A DNA stretch of 64,000 bases, taken from NCBI GenBank assembly GCA_963734055.1, contig CAVTFQ010000013.1, positions 62,001 through 126,000 of the forward strand. Reading direction: 5' to 3'. Source of the DNA: CAIWHR01 sp963734055 (GTDB lineage: Bacteria; Pseudomonadota; Gammaproteobacteria; Burkholderiales; Casimicrobiaceae). Below the pieces are notes generated by a model. It was given only the letters and a program-made list of their open reading frames with translations. It had not been told where the DNA came from and searched no databases. This document shows positions 16,394 to 26,272 of this stretch, one piece after another. Position 1 is the first letter of the stretch. Every line of letters starts with the position of its first letter. Position numbers and translations under genes: made by a program.

Positions 16394-17212
16394 GTGTACG
16401 GCGTCCGCGACGTCGAGAAATTGCTGCGCCTCTCGCGCAGCACGATCCGGTCGCTGATCGCCGCGGGCTTCGTCGCTCCCGCCCGCGGCCCCCGCGGCGC
16501 GTGGCGGTTCTCGTTCCAGGACCTGATCGTGCTGCGCACCGCGCAGGCGCTCGCCGACGCGAACGTGCCGCCGCGGCGGATCACGCGCTCCGTGCGCGAG
16601 TTGCGCCGCCACCTGCCGGACTCGATGCCGCTGTCCGGTTTGCGCATCGGCGCCGTGGCCGATCACGTCGTCGTCCGCGAGGGCGGCGCGCAGTGGCAGG
16701 CCGAGTCGGGCCAGTACCTGCTCGGGTTCGAAGGCGATCCGGACGACGGCTCACTCTCCGTGATCGAGCGGACACCGGCCGCCGAGCCCGCTCTCGACAC
16801 CGAGGACTGGTTCGCGCGCGGCCTCGCGCTCGAAGCCGAGGATGCGAACGCGGCGATCGCGGCCTACGAGCGCGCGATCGACGCCGACGCTTCATGCCTC
16901 GACGCCTACGTCAATCTCGGGCGCTTGCTGCACGATGCCAAGCGGCTCGCCAAGGCCGAGAACGTCTACCGGGAGGCGCTCCGGCAGTGTGGCGCCGACG
17001 CCGTGCTGCTCTACAACTTCGGGGTCCTGCTCGACGACATGGGGCGCGCGCCCGAGGCGATGACGGCGTACCAGGCGGCGCTCCGGGCCGATCCCGGGCT
17101 CGCCGACTGCCACTACAACCTTGCGCTCCTCTGCGAGCGGCTCGCAAAGCCGAAGGATGCGATCCGGCACATGGCGCGGTATCGCCTCTTGACCCGGCGC
17201 CGCCCGAGGTAG
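16394..17212 (+). CDS. MerR-like HTH protein with TPR repeats
   Basis: 272 residues from GTG 16394. The N-terminus YGVRDVEKLLRLSRSTIRSL with GAWRFSFQDLIVLRTAQAL is a MerR-type winged HTH. After a linker, at least three TPR units (AIAAYERAIDADASCLDAY, NVYREALRQCGADAVLLYN, AMTAYQAALRADPGLADCH) fill the C-terminal half. It lies 22 bases after ku and is probably co-transcribed, so it may regulate or assist the NHEJ locus (inference). It ends 6 bases from the convergent FN3 gene stop. Confidence 0.8.
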   Translation: MYGVRDVEKLLRLSRSTIRSLIAAGFVAPARGPRGAWRFSFQDLIVLRTAQALADANVPPRRITRSVRELRRHLPDSMPLSGLRIGAVADHVVVREGGAQWQAESGQYLLGFEGDPDDGSLSVIERTPAAEPALDTEDWFARGLALEAEDANAAIAAYERAIDADASCLDAYVNLGRLLHDAKRLAKAENVYREALRQCGADAVLLYNFGVLLDDMGRAPEAMTAYQAALRADPGLADCHYNLALLCERLAKPKDAIRHMARYRLLTRRRPR

Positions 17213-17218
17213 GCGGCG

Positions 17219-19633
17219 CTACATTCCTCGGAAAGCGACGAGTTGCATGACCCAGTCGCCGGTGGTCAGGGGTGCGCTTGCGTTGTAGCTTCCCGTCACC
17301 GAGACGATGCGGTCTTGGACAATATCGCCATCCGGCGAGGTAATGACGCGGTTCGCGAACCCGGGGCCCGGGCCTGTGTGATGGCTGGTGACGGTACTGG
17401 CGCCGAAGATCAGCGCGTTCGCCTTCGTGGTAGTGACGAACGACGTCGCACCCAAGGTCCCGGTACCGCTGCCGATGGCGACGACGTTGACCGGGTTTAC
17501 GCGATCGATGCCCGAGTATTCGACCACCCGGATATCGGCGAAAACTGCCGGCACGGTGAAGCGCACGGTCACGACATTCGAATTGGCCGCCGCCGCAGCG
17601 ATGTTCTTCGCATAGTAGATCGACTGGCTGAGCCTTCCCGGGAATGCCGTGGGTCCTACCGCGCGAACGTAGACGTTGCCCTTCGAGTCGGTCACCGACG
17701 CCACCGTGGCCGTCGTATCGTTCCAGCCGACGACGACGACGTTGAGATTCCCCGCGCTCTGCGCCGTCGGGTAGAGGACCGAAACCGTCGATTGCGGCGC
17801 CTGTGGCGTCGCATAGTTCCGCTGGACGAACGCGATCGGCGGAGTCGCTCCTCCGGTCGTCGTGGTCGTGACGTTCGAATATCCGCTCAGGTTGCCGGCG
17901 GCGTCGGTCGCGCGCACGCGGTAGCGGTAGGAAGCCGAAGCCGCCAACCCTGAATCGCTGAACGAGGGCACCGTCGTCGTCGCCACCTGCGCAAACGATG
18001 CGCACGCGGCGCCCGTGCAGCGCTCGACGCGATAACCCGTGACGCCCACGTTGTCGGTCGAAGCGGTCCAGCTTAGGGCGATCCCCGTCGCGCCGCTCGG
18101 GGTCGACGTGAGATTGCCCGGCGCGCTCGGCGGAGTGGTGTCGGTCCAGCTGGCTGTCGTCGCGGATGCGATAGCAGAATAGGCGCCGAGATTCCCCGCG
18201 GCGTCGGTCGCCCTGACCCTGTACCGATACGGTGTTGCCGGCGGGCGTCCGGAATCCGTGTACGAGGTTCCGGCCGGCGTTGCGATCTGAGTCAACGGCG
18301 TGCAGCTCACGCCTTGGCAGCGCTCGACCCGGTAGCCGGTCACGCCGACGGTGTCGGTGGCGGCGCTCCAGGTCAGGCTGATCGCGGTGCTGCTCATCGC
18401 GGTCGCCGTCAGGCTCGCGGGTGCGGTGGGCGGCGTCGTGTCGGGGGCCGACGAAGTGGTCGCTGTGGCGATCGCCGAGTAGGGGCCGAGATTGCTGGCG
18501 GCGTCGGTCGCCCGGACGCGATAACGATATGTCGTGCCCGCCGCGAGGCCCGAATTGCTGTACGACGTCCCGGTCGGCGTCGCGATCTGGGCGAACGTCG
18601 TGCAGCTCACGCCTTGGCAGCGCTCGACCCGGTAGCCGGTCACTCCGACGGTGTCGGTGGCGGCGCTCCAGGTCAGGCTTATCGCGGTGCTGCTCGTCGC
18701 GGTCGCCGTCAGGCTCGCGGGTGCGGTGGGCGGCGTGGTGTCGGGGGCCGACGAAGTGGTAGCCGTGGCGATCGCCGAATAGGGGCCGAGATTCCCCGCG
18801 GCGTCGGTCGCCCGGACGCGATAACGATATGTCGTGCCCGCCGCGAGGCCCGAATTGCTGTACGACGTTCCGGTCGGCGTCGCGATCTGGGCGAACGCGG
18901 TGCAGCTCACGCCCTGGCAGCGCTCGACCCGGTAGCCGGTCACTCCGACGGTGTCGGTGGCGGCGCTCCAGGTCAGGCTTATCGCGGTGCTGCTCGTCGC
19001 GGTCGCCGTCAGGCTCGCGGGTCCGGTGGGCGGCGTGGTGTCGGAAGATCCGGTGACCGTGATGTAGTTCGGTCTGGTCTTGGTGTTGCTGCCCCCCGGG
19101 CCGGTCACCGTCAACGCGACGGTGTAGCTGCCAGGACTCGAATAGACCTTCGCGGGATTGGCGACGGTGCTGGTCGTGCCATCGCCGAACGTCCACGCGT
19201 AAGAGGTGATGGACCCGGTCGAACTGTTGATGAAGTTCAAGGCAAGCGGCGCAGCGCCCGATACGGTGCTCGCGGCAAAATTCGCGACAGGGACCGCGTA
19301 CTTGATCACCGCGGCGACGTCGTTCGAGAGTCCGCCCTCGGCGTGAGCGGAATCGTAAGCGGCGACCACGAAGTGGTAGGTCGCGCCCTCGGTCAGAGCG
19401 GAGACGGTTGCAGTGGTCACGTTTCCGACGTCGACCGAGGCCGTATAGCTCCCGGCGGCGGGCCCGTAGTGAATCACGTAGCCGGCGACGAGCGGGCTCG
19501 ACACCGGATCCCAGGCGAGATTCAGGCTGCCCGCGTACGCAGGCAGGGCGAATGCGGACAGGAGGAAGAAGAGCGCGAGCGCTCGCGCGACGAGTGCCGA
19601 CGCGGCAGTGGCGTGTCTTGCGCGTGGGGCCAT
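17219..19633 (-). CDS. Secreted PKD/fibronectin type III repeat protein
   Basis: 804 residues from ATG 19633, which gives a clear signal peptide (ALALFFLLSAFALPAYA). Order: an FN3-like domain (GYVIHYGPAAGSYTASVDV), a PKD domain (TFGDGTTSTVANPAKVYSS), then four FN3 domains of about 95-100 residues (each TTPPxxPxxLTA... GVTGYRVERC... YRYRVRATDAAGN), and a 210-residue C-terminal domain starting PPIAFVQRNYATPQ. Each FN3 domain carries a Cys pair (ERCQGVSC), likely a disulphide. There is no PEP-CTERM or LPXTG-type sorting signal, so it is probably extracellular or periplasmic. The central FN3 units are almost identical at the DNA level. Confidence 0.85.
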   Translation of the reverse strand: MAPRARHATAASALVARALALFFLLSAFALPAYAGSLNLAWDPVSSPLVAGYVIHYGPAAGSYTASVDVGNVTTATVSALTEGATYHFVVAAYDSAHAEGGLSNDVAAVIKYAVPVANFAASTVSGAAPLALNFINSSTGSITSYAWTFGDGTTSTVANPAKVYSSPGSYTVALTVTGPGGSNTKTRPNYITVTGSSDTTPPTGPASLTATATSSTAISLTWSAATDTVGVTGYRVERCQGVSCTAFAQIATPTGTSYSNSGLAAGTTYRYRVRATDAAGNLGPYSAIATATTSSAPDTTPPTAPASLTATATSSTAISLTWSAATDTVGVTGYRVERCQGVSCTTFAQIATPTGTSYSNSGLAAGTTYRYRVRATDAASNLGPYSAIATATTSSAPDTTPPTAPASLTATAMSSTAISLTWSAATDTVGVTGYRVERCQGVSCTPLTQIATPAGTSYTDSGRPPATPYRYRVRATDAAGNLGAYSAIASATTASWTDTTPPSAPGNLTSTPSGATGIALSWTASTDNVGVTGYRVERCTGAACASFAQVATTTVPSFSDSGLAASASYRYRVRATDAAGNLSGYSNVTTTTTGGATPPIAFVQRNYATPQAPQSTVSVLYPTAQSAGNLNVVVVGWNDTTATVASVTDSKGNVYVRAVGPTAFPGRLSQSIYYAKNIAAAAANSNVVTVRFTVPAVFADIRVVEYSGIDRVNPVNVVAIGSGTGTLGATSFVTTTKANALIFGASTVTSHHTGPGPGFANRVITSPDGDIVQDRIVSVTGSYNASAPLTTGDWVMQLVAFRGM
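18123..19022. repeat. Three tandem 300-bp repeats encoding FN3 domains
   Basis: Units at about 18123-18422, 18423-18722 and 18723-19022 have an exact 300-base period. The second and third differ by about eight bases over the 240 bases that I compared directly (18481-18720 against 18781-19020), with one 60-base block identical. The first is more diverged. A fourth, still more diverged unit lies at about 17860-18122. This points to recent unequal duplication or gene conversion inside the secreted protein gene. Confidence 0.85.
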
Positions 19634-20374
19634 GGCGGACCTAGGAGTGACGGTCGCCCGTCCCCGCGCCGCAAGCGCCGGAAGGCACCTCGCGGACGGG
19701 CGGTCTGACCCTGGATGGAGGGGGCCGGCGGCGTGATTCACGCGCGGGTGCGCGAATCGCCGCGGCGGCGATCGGACGGGACCATGATTGCTCTACGTTC
19801 CCGCCCGGAGCCAGACAGAAACTGCGTTCTTTCGGATAGGGGCCGGTGCCGCCGCCCCATCGCGACGATTACAGGTGATGATTTCTGGCGCTTTGGCAAA
19901 GTCATGACGTCGGCATCGCAAGATGATTCATAATCTATTGTTTTTCTTATATATATTGTCTTATGAAGTTGTCGTGCACGTGTTGAATTTTACATGACAA
20001 TTGCATATCGTCAACGAGCGCTTCACCATTTCTTGCTCAAGATCAATCTAAAAAATGACCATATATTGCTTGTTGCTATATCAAGCCCATGATTATCCAC
20101 GTAACATGACGTCGACATGGACATGCCGAAACCAGGCGCCTGATTTGCGGCAGGCGTGCTGCGACCGCCACGATTGCGTCGCGGAGAAGTCGAACCGACC
20201 ACTCGGAGCAGGGCCGGCCCCGGTGGGGGGTCGGACGCCGTCGGGCGGTTCAACCGGGCGTTGGGGGGTCGACGCCAGACCGGGCGTCGTCCTCCTCGCA
20301 GAGGTATTACGGGAGGGGACGCGGCGCGATCGCGCCGAGGATGCCCTCGATGACTTCGATCTTCCCCGTCACGT
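19634..20374. other. Long intergenic region with an AT-rich core
   Basis: 741 bases with no convincing gene. The part from about 19920 to 20110 is strikingly AT-rich for this genome (for example TTTTTCTTATATATATTG near 19941 and TCTAAAAAATGACCATATAT near 20047), while both flanks are GC-rich. It could hold the promoter and regulatory sites of the minus-strand FN3 gene, which starts at 19633, or be transferred DNA. Short open frames here (20023-20253 minus, 20055-20480 plus) have no ribosome site or recognisable composition. No terminator with a T-run was identified for the CHAT gene that ends at 20375. Confidence 0.5.
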
Positions 20375-23300
20375 TCACGCTCGCGCCAGTCCTTCCAGAT
20401 ATTTCGTCAGGGCCGCTGCCGCACTTTTCTCCGCCGCGGCGGCGCGGCGTTCGTATTTCGGCAGGACGAAACGCACCTGATCCAGCACGGAACTCCAGTA
20501 CGTCGTCGCGCTGACGCGCTCGTGCAAGTCGCGATATTCGCGAACGATGGCATCGAGTTCCACCGCCAGAGCGCGCTTGGCGATGGCCTCGTAGAGTCGC
20601 AATTCGGTCAGTCCCACGACGCTCCAGAAGTCCGGATCGTCGCGCGTCTTCACGGCCAGATCGTTTCTAACCTCGGTCAGCGCCGCTCGATCGAAACCGC
20701 GCCAGCCCGGCCTCACGCCATCCACGATCAGCTCGGCCGCCATCCGATTGAGCGCGGGATAGAAGAGCAGCGGATCGTTGCTCGCGCGCGCCAGCTTCTC
20801 CGCGTTCGCGTAGCGCACTTTCATGTTCGCGGTGGCCTTGACTTCTGCACTCGGTCTCTTCGCTTCGGCCTCGAGCAACGCCATGCGCTTCCAGGCCGAC
20901 CCGCACAGGCTCTCCCGTTCGATCGACGGTTGCAGGTCCGCGAGCCGCTCGAGGATGGCGAGCGCAGCCACGATCTCGGCACGAGCCGCGTCGAGGACGG
21001 CGTCGCGCCCCTTGCCCGCATCGTCGCGAGAAGGCGTTGCCGCCTTGCCGCGCTTGCGGGGAGCGGCGGAGTGGCTCGCGGCGTGACGAGCGGAGGGGTG
21101 CGCGGCCTTCTCCGCCATCGCCCAGGCCCGTCGGGCACGCAGATTCCCGAGCTGCTCGACGGCTTTGAGGGACGCGGTCCCGTCGTTGGAACCGACCGCC
21201 CTCGTGTACCACCTGATCGCAGACTCGCGGTCCCCGGCTTCGTCCCACGCGCGCCCGAATCCTTCGGCGACTTCGCCGATGGTCCCCCAACGCGGAGCGA
21301 ATCTGGCTTCCAGGTGGCGAAGCCTCGCCTGTTGATCGATCGCCGGCACCCGCTGGAACTTGCTCTTCACCGCGAGCGTTTCGAGCGCGAGCAGCAGGCT
21401 CTTCGAAGACGCCACGCCCGCGAATTCGTCCGCCAAGGACGTGTCGGGTCGCTGCGCATCGGGAGCGGCGGGAGAAAAAGTCCAGTCCGGATCGCCGTAG
21501 CACTGATACGCCGCCCAGGTGTTGCCTCCCGTGTCCCAGGCCTCCTGGCGTGCTTCGGCGACGGCATCGATGAAACGGCGGCCGCGTACCAGGGCGTCGT
21601 AGAAGCGAGTGGCAAAGGCCTTGGCGGCGGCGTCGTCGACGGCCCAGCCGGCGGCGATGACGCACCGGACGCCGATCTTGATTAGCTCTTCGGCGACCCC
21701 GGCCGCGAAGCGCGGGCGATCCGCCGGCGTAGCGCGGTCCGTTCCATCCGCAGTCAGCAGCTCCGCCGCGCTGCGCGCGGCGAGATGGCAACAATTCACA
21801 AAGACCAGTTCGGGCACCTCTCGCATGCTGCGGATCTCGCGCGGCCCGAGGAATGTCCCATCGGAAAGCACGACGCCGCGCGGGTCCCCGTCCACCTGCG
21901 GGGGGTCGCTCGCCTTCTTCGGCGGCGGGCCGATCTTTTCCGGCAGCGCGCCATGCCCGGCGACGTGAACGATTCGCCAGTCGCGTCCGAGCAGGGCGTT
22001 GACAATGGTCTGGGCGTCGGCGCCGAGTTGCTCGGGGTCGTCCGGGCTGATTAGCGCCTGCACTCGATCGGCGCCGAGCGCCGCCGACAGCCGCTGCGCG
22101 ACGGCCAGCGCCTCGTCGCGGGCACCGGGCAGACGCGGATAGGTCTCCGGATCGCAGGCGGGCTCCCCGATGATCAGCACGCTGGCGTCGGCGCTCGCGT
22201 CGGCCACCTGCACCCGAAAATCGGCAGTGCGAAGCTTGCGCAGCAGCTTGGTGCGAATGGCCCAGGGCCGCGGATCGGAGCCATCGCCGGGGGTCTCGCT
22301 CTCGAGCATTTCCCATGGAATGCCCGCAGTGCCCCCGTCGACTTCAAGCTGCATGTCGGTCGTGCCGCCGAGGAACGGTTCCATCTCCAGCGGTATCAGC
22401 AGCTCGAACAGCGCGCGGCCGATCGATGTGTCGCCGGGCCGGTCCCGGGGAGCCCCCGCCACGAGTTTTCGCAACAGCCGACCTTGCGTCGCCTGTGCGC
22501 GGACCTCGCTGCGTGCGCGCTTGGTGTCGAGGGTATAGACGATCCGGGCCTCGCCGCCGTTTGCCTCCTGGGTCACGGCCGAGATCAAATCGTAATCGGC
22601 GCCGCGATAGCCGGAATCGAGCAGGCGAGGCAGCGCCCCGGGCTCGGACGTCACGGCCTCGGTCACGACAAAAGCCCCGGGAGCGGCTGCGGCCTGCACT
22701 TGCAGGGCTCGCCAGACGTCTCCGGCGCGATCGAGGTACAGCTCGACCAAGTGCAGATGGCCCACGACGGGCCAGCCACTCCTCGCCATGCGGGCGTTGG
22801 CATCGCGCACGCCCTGCGCGATGAGCTGAGCCGCCTGTCCTGGCGAAATGCCCATGCCGCCGCTGCCGATCAGCGTCGAGGCCAACTCGAAGACGCCGGG
22901 GGCGCCACCGGGCATTTCGGTCAAGCGCCGCGACCACGCCATCACTGCCTGCCGTACCGTGGCAACGAGATCGTTCGCGAGAAGCTTGCCTTCGGCACCG
23001 AGGCCGACCACGATCGCGGCCTCGGGGCGCGGCAGCTGCAACGGATTGTCGCGATTGGCGCCGGTGTTGAGGAAGATCTGATGCGTGCCTGGCGCGTCGG
23101 GATACAGGCCGGTACCGAGCGCAACCGTCATGACCCCGCCGAGCAGCCTGTCGAGGACATGCTCCGTTCCGGTCAGGCGCGTCGACGTGTAATGTCCCAA
23201 CAACAGGGGCTGCCCCACGAACAGGAGATCGCCGTTGAGCACGCTGATCCCGAGCGCGGCGCCGATCGGGGCGGCCCCGGTGTCCGCCACCTTGCGTTCA

Positions 23301-26068
23301 GTCGTCGTCAGGTCTTTCGCGGATTGCGGGGGCGCGCTTGGCCGCCGGCCGCGGGAAGGCCGGCTGCGTACGTGCGGGTCGACCCTGCCGCTCGCGCCAC
23401 GCGCCGGCGCGCCGTCGGCAAGCGGTCTCAGAGAGCTGGTCGTCCCCTTGTCGAGGAGTTCCAGATAAGCCGCGAACGCATCCTTCTCCGCCGGCAGCTC
23501 GCCGTGCTCGCAATCGACTTGCCACGTGCGCACGCCGGGAATGCGCGCGCTTCCGAGCGTCACACGGCCGTCGCCATCGGACGCATCGAGATACTCGAGG
23601 CCTTTCTCGTCGATGGCGAAGCCGTCGGGCGTGCGACGCGCCCGGCCCACGACCTGGAGGATCTTGTCCTTGAACGGGTCGAGATCGCGCACGAGCTGGG
23701 CGTCGAGACGCTTGCGCAACGCCACTGCACGGTCGATCACCTCCTGCGGCGGAACGCCCCACGTGTATGCATTGAGCTGGATCTCTCCGTGATGCCAGCT
23801 GTTGAATTCGCGCACGCGCGCCAGATCGTCGTCGGCCAGTCTTTGCCATGTGGCGTGCTGCTCGAGCTGGAGCGTCGGATCGCCGAGCGCCGCCTGCAGC
23901 TGGATGAATCCGGGAAAGCGTGCCATCAGTTGTCGAGCGTCGTGATCCCGAAAGGGCGCGCCGACGGCCACGAGCGCGTTTCCGAACGTGTCGTCGCCCG
24001 ACAGCACCTGCATCGGCGCCCACGAACCTCCATTGGGCGTCCCCAGCATCAGCACGCGAGCTCCGGGCCTGGCCATCATTCGTTGCCAGACGTCGGGGCG
24101 TTCGAGCTGCATCGTGCGGGCGAGGAGCCCGCCCATCGAGTGCGCCACGAAGCGGACGGGTCGCCCGCTGCCCTCGCGCGCGGCGAGCGCGTCCGCGACT
24201 GCCTCGGCCAGGCGGCGGGCCTCGTCTTCCATCGGTCGGCGCCAGTCGTACGCGAACTCGATGACCTCATGGGTCGCTGCGAGACGGGCTTCGAGATCGC
24301 CGTAGGTCAACTCGATCGCCCCATCGGGCTCGACGCCATCGGGCCGTCCTGTCGTGTATTCGAGGCGGCCGAGCCCCCCGGCAAGGCGCCAGGAGAGCCA
24401 GATGCGCTTGCCGTTGGCCTTGAGATTGCTGCCGAGGATTCCCGGCAGCACGAACACCGCGGGCCTGTCGCTTGCCCGCGTCGCGTCGCCGGCGCTGGAG
24501 GCGGGAGCACGGAGGCCGGTGGACGACGCGCCGCTCCACGACAGCGGTCCGATGACCCGGAATCCCGGCGGCGTCGGCTGCATCAGTGCATCGATGACGG
24601 CGGTGGCCGTCCGGTCGTTGTGAAAATAGTTGAAGTGGGAGACCTTCCCGCCCTGGTCGAACAGGAAGGTCGCGCCCGCGACGCGTGGGGTGCCACCGTA
24701 CATCGAGCGTGTCTGCACGACCAGGTCGTTGTCGGTCCAGTAGAACGCGTCGGCCATCAACGTCTTGAGCCAGGACGTCACCGAGTCGCCCTCGATATCT
24801 CCGGCGACGACACGCAGGTCGCCGGGGATCGGAGCGTCCGCGGCGTTGAGCCAGCGTACGAGCGGGCTGTCGGGAATCTGCGCCGCGAGTCCGGGCAGGC
24901 GCTCCGGGTCGGCGCGGCGCTGCGCGACTGCGCCGAGGAAATCGACGATGGCCGGAGCGACGGGGACGCCGGCAAGCTCCAGCGCCCATTTCAGGATCGA
25001 GACCCAGGCGTCGAGGCGCTTCGAAGCGAGCAACGTGCCGCGCGAAGGACAGGCGACGCGTACGACGCGCTCGACGCGGAGCCCGCGCTCGGTCACGACC
25101 TTCCCCAGATCCTTCAGCGCCTCCCGCTGCACGCGATATTGGTCTCCCTTGAAGAATGCGAAGTCTTTGGCGCCGAGATCGGGACGTGCACAGACGCGGG
25201 CGAGCACTTCGGCGACGAGTCCGCCGCGGGAGTGGGAGAGAAGGTGGAGCCGGCCCCCCTTCGGGCACGCGCGCGCCAGCATGAGGGCGTTTTGGATGGG
25301 GCTCGCGCCGAGCGTCGGGTGCTCGAGGCCGTAAACGCGACGCCGGTAATGCTCGAACAGCGATTGCACCTGGCGCGGATGCTGGATCCACAGTTTGCCG
25401 AAGGTCCCGCTCGTCTCCGACATCGTGCCGTGCAACAGGACGAGCAACGGCTCGCCGTCGGGTGCGGCAGGAATCTGCGGCAGCGGCGCGCTCGTCCCCT
25501 TGAGCTTGGGCAGCGCGTCAGGGGACAGTTCGAACACGCCCGGGTCGACTTGCGCGTCGAGACGACGCACGACTTCCGATGCTGCGAAGTCCGCGGCGAT
25601 GTCGGTGCCGATGCCGGTGACGATCTCCACCGCCGACAGCCGGACGGTGCCCGACAGGCCCCGCGTCTGGCCGGGTCGCGTTGGGTCGGGTTCCAGCCCC
25701 TCCCACTGCAGGCTCGCCGGGACCCTGACTTCACCTCCGCCGGCCTTGCGCGCACCTCCCGCGCCGCGATCCCGTTTTGCCGCGGTGGCCTGGGCGAGCA
25801 GCAGGTCACGCGCATTCTCGGGATGGAGCACCAGGGCGGGGCCCCCTGCGACGTGCAGGACGACGACATCCTCGCCCGGGATCGCGGTCATCCGAATGTC
25901 GCGCGCGCCTCCCCGCTGTGCGCCCACCTGCACCGACTGCTTGACCCTCCCGCGGGCGAGCCCGGCCGGCAGCGACGGTGGTGCGCCGCGCGCGGCGGCC
26001 GCAGGCTCCTGCGCCGGTAGCGACGCCGCCAATACGAACGTAATCGACGATGGTGCCGTGGCGGCCAT
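20375..26068 (-). CDS. Giant double alpha/beta-hydrolase and CHAT-protease fusion
   Basis: 1,897 residues. A lipase-like domain (about 200-490) has LLVLLHGTMSETSGTFG and the nucleophile motif SHSRGG (near 278-283). A second, LCAT-like hydrolase (about 535-830) has VFVLPGILGSNLKANG, AYDWRRP and AHSMGG (near 642-647). A middle region of unknown type follows. A CHAT caspase-clan domain (about 1250-1530) has His in IVHVAGHGALPEK (near 1370) and Cys in LVFVNCCHLAARS (near 1425). The C-terminal 350 residues are helical, TPR-like. It has no signal peptide. The start follows AGGAGGAGA. It lies downstream of a caspase-like gene and a cytochrome gene run. A death- or defence-type effector role is inference from CHAT and lipase families. 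Confidence 0.85.
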   Translation of the reverse strand: MAATAPSSITFVLAASLPAQEPAAAARGAPPSLPAGLARGRVKQSVQVGAQRGGARDIRMTAIPGEDVVVLHVAGGPALVLHPENARDLLLAQATAAKRDRGAGGARKAGGGEVRVPASLQWEGLEPDPTRPGQTRGLSGTVRLSAVEIVTGIGTDIAADFAASEVVRRLDAQVDPGVFELSPDALPKLKGTSAPLPQIPAAPDGEPLLVLLHGTMSETSGTFGKLWIQHPRQVQSLFEHYRRRVYGLEHPTLGASPIQNALMLARACPKGGRLHLLSHSRGGLVAEVLARVCARPDLGAKDFAFFKGDQYRVQREALKDLGKVVTERGLRVERVVRVACPSRGTLLASKRLDAWVSILKWALELAGVPVAPAIVDFLGAVAQRRADPERLPGLAAQIPDSPLVRWLNAADAPIPGDLRVVAGDIEGDSVTSWLKTLMADAFYWTDNDLVVQTRSMYGGTPRVAGATFLFDQGGKVSHFNYFHNDRTATAVIDALMQPTPPGFRVIGPLSWSGASSTGLRAPASSAGDATRASDRPAVFVLPGILGSNLKANGKRIWLSWRLAGGLGRLEYTTGRPDGVEPDGAIELTYGDLEARLAATHEVIEFAYDWRRPMEDEARRLAEAVADALAAREGSGRPVRFVAHSMGGLLARTMQLERPDVWQRMMARPGARVLMLGTPNGGSWAPMQVLSGDDTFGNALVAVGAPFRDHDARQLMARFPGFIQLQAALGDPTLQLEQHATWQRLADDDLARVREFNSWHHGEIQLNAYTWGVPPQEVIDRAVALRKRLDAQLVRDLDPFKDKILQVVGRARRTPDGFAIDEKGLEYLDASDGDGRVTLGSARIPGVRTWQVDCEHGELPAEKDAFAAYLELLDKGTTSSLRPLADGAPARGASGRVDPHVRSRPSRGRRPSAPPQSAKDLTTTERKVADTGAAPIGAALGISVLNGDLLFVGQPLLLGHYTSTRLTGTEHVLDRLLGGVMTVALGTGLYPDAPGTHQIFLNTGANRDNPLQLPRPEAAIVVGLGAEGKLLANDLVATVRQAVMAWSRRLTEMPGGAPGVFELASTLIGSGGMGISPGQAAQLIAQGVRDANARMARSGWPVVGHLHLVELYLDRAGDVWRALQVQAAAAPGAFVVTEAVTSEPGALPRLLDSGYRGADYDLISAVTQEANGGEARIVYTLDTKRARSEVRAQATQGRLLRKLVAGAPRDRPGDTSIGRALFELLIPLEMEPFLGGTTDMQLEVDGGTAGIPWEMLESETPGDGSDPRPWAIRTKLLRKLRTADFRVQVADASADASVLIIGEPACDPETYPRLPGARDEALAVAQRLSAALGADRVQALISPDDPEQLGADAQTIVNALLGRDWRIVHVAGHGALPEKIGPPPKKASDPPQVDGDPRGVVLSDGTFLGPREIRSMREVPELVFVNCCHLAARSAAELLTADGTDRATPADRPRFAAGVAEELIKIGVRCVIAAGWAVDDAAAKAFATRFYDALVRGRRFIDAVAEARQEAWDTGGNTWAAYQCYGDPDWTFSPAAPDAQRPDTSLADEFAGVASSKSLLLALETLAVKSKFQRVPAIDQQARLRHLEARFAPRWGTIGEVAEGFGRAWDEAGDRESAIRWYTRAVGSNDGTASLKAVEQLGNLRARRAWAMAEKAAHPSARHAASHSAAPRKRGKAATPSRDDAGKGRDAVLDAARAEIVAALAILERLADLQPSIERESLCGSAWKRMALLEAEAKRPSAEVKATANMKVRYANAEKLARASNDPLLFYPALNRMAAELIVDGVRPGWRGFDRAALTEVRNDLAVKTRDDPDFWSVVGLTELRLYEAIAKRALAVELDAIVREYRDLHERVSATTYWSSVLDQVRFVLPKYERRAAAAEKSAAAALTKYLEGLARA

Positions 26069-26272
26069 CGATCAGTCTCCTCCTGCCCGCAAGCTGCCCG
26101 GGTGACCTGTAACGGGGCAAGCGGTCGTGAACCGACGTGCTATCGCGCCGCTATTCGCGCCGAGTGCAAGCACCGTTGCGAAGCAAGGGTCGGGCCCCTT
26201 GGGAGCGGGGGCAACGACGCAATCGGCGAGAAGAGCAAGCCAGACACTATCGATTCCCCCGGTACGGGCCAC

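Noticed and set aside
18123..19022. Regular repeats considered as a CRISPR array or satellite
   Set aside because: The 300-base period is a whole FN3 domain and stays in frame inside a coding sequence. There are no short direct repeats with unique spacers.
20023..20253. Short minus-strand frame in the AT-rich gap as a gene
   Set aside because: No ribosome site, no motif and a mixed composition spanning the AT-rich to GC-rich change.
22484..26020. A 1,178-codon open frame on the plus strand, antisense to the CHAT gene
   Set aside because: Its translation is Arg/Ala/Gly/His-rich with no motif, and the minus strand encodes clear hydrolase and CHAT motifs. Long empty frames are expected in DNA this rich in GC.
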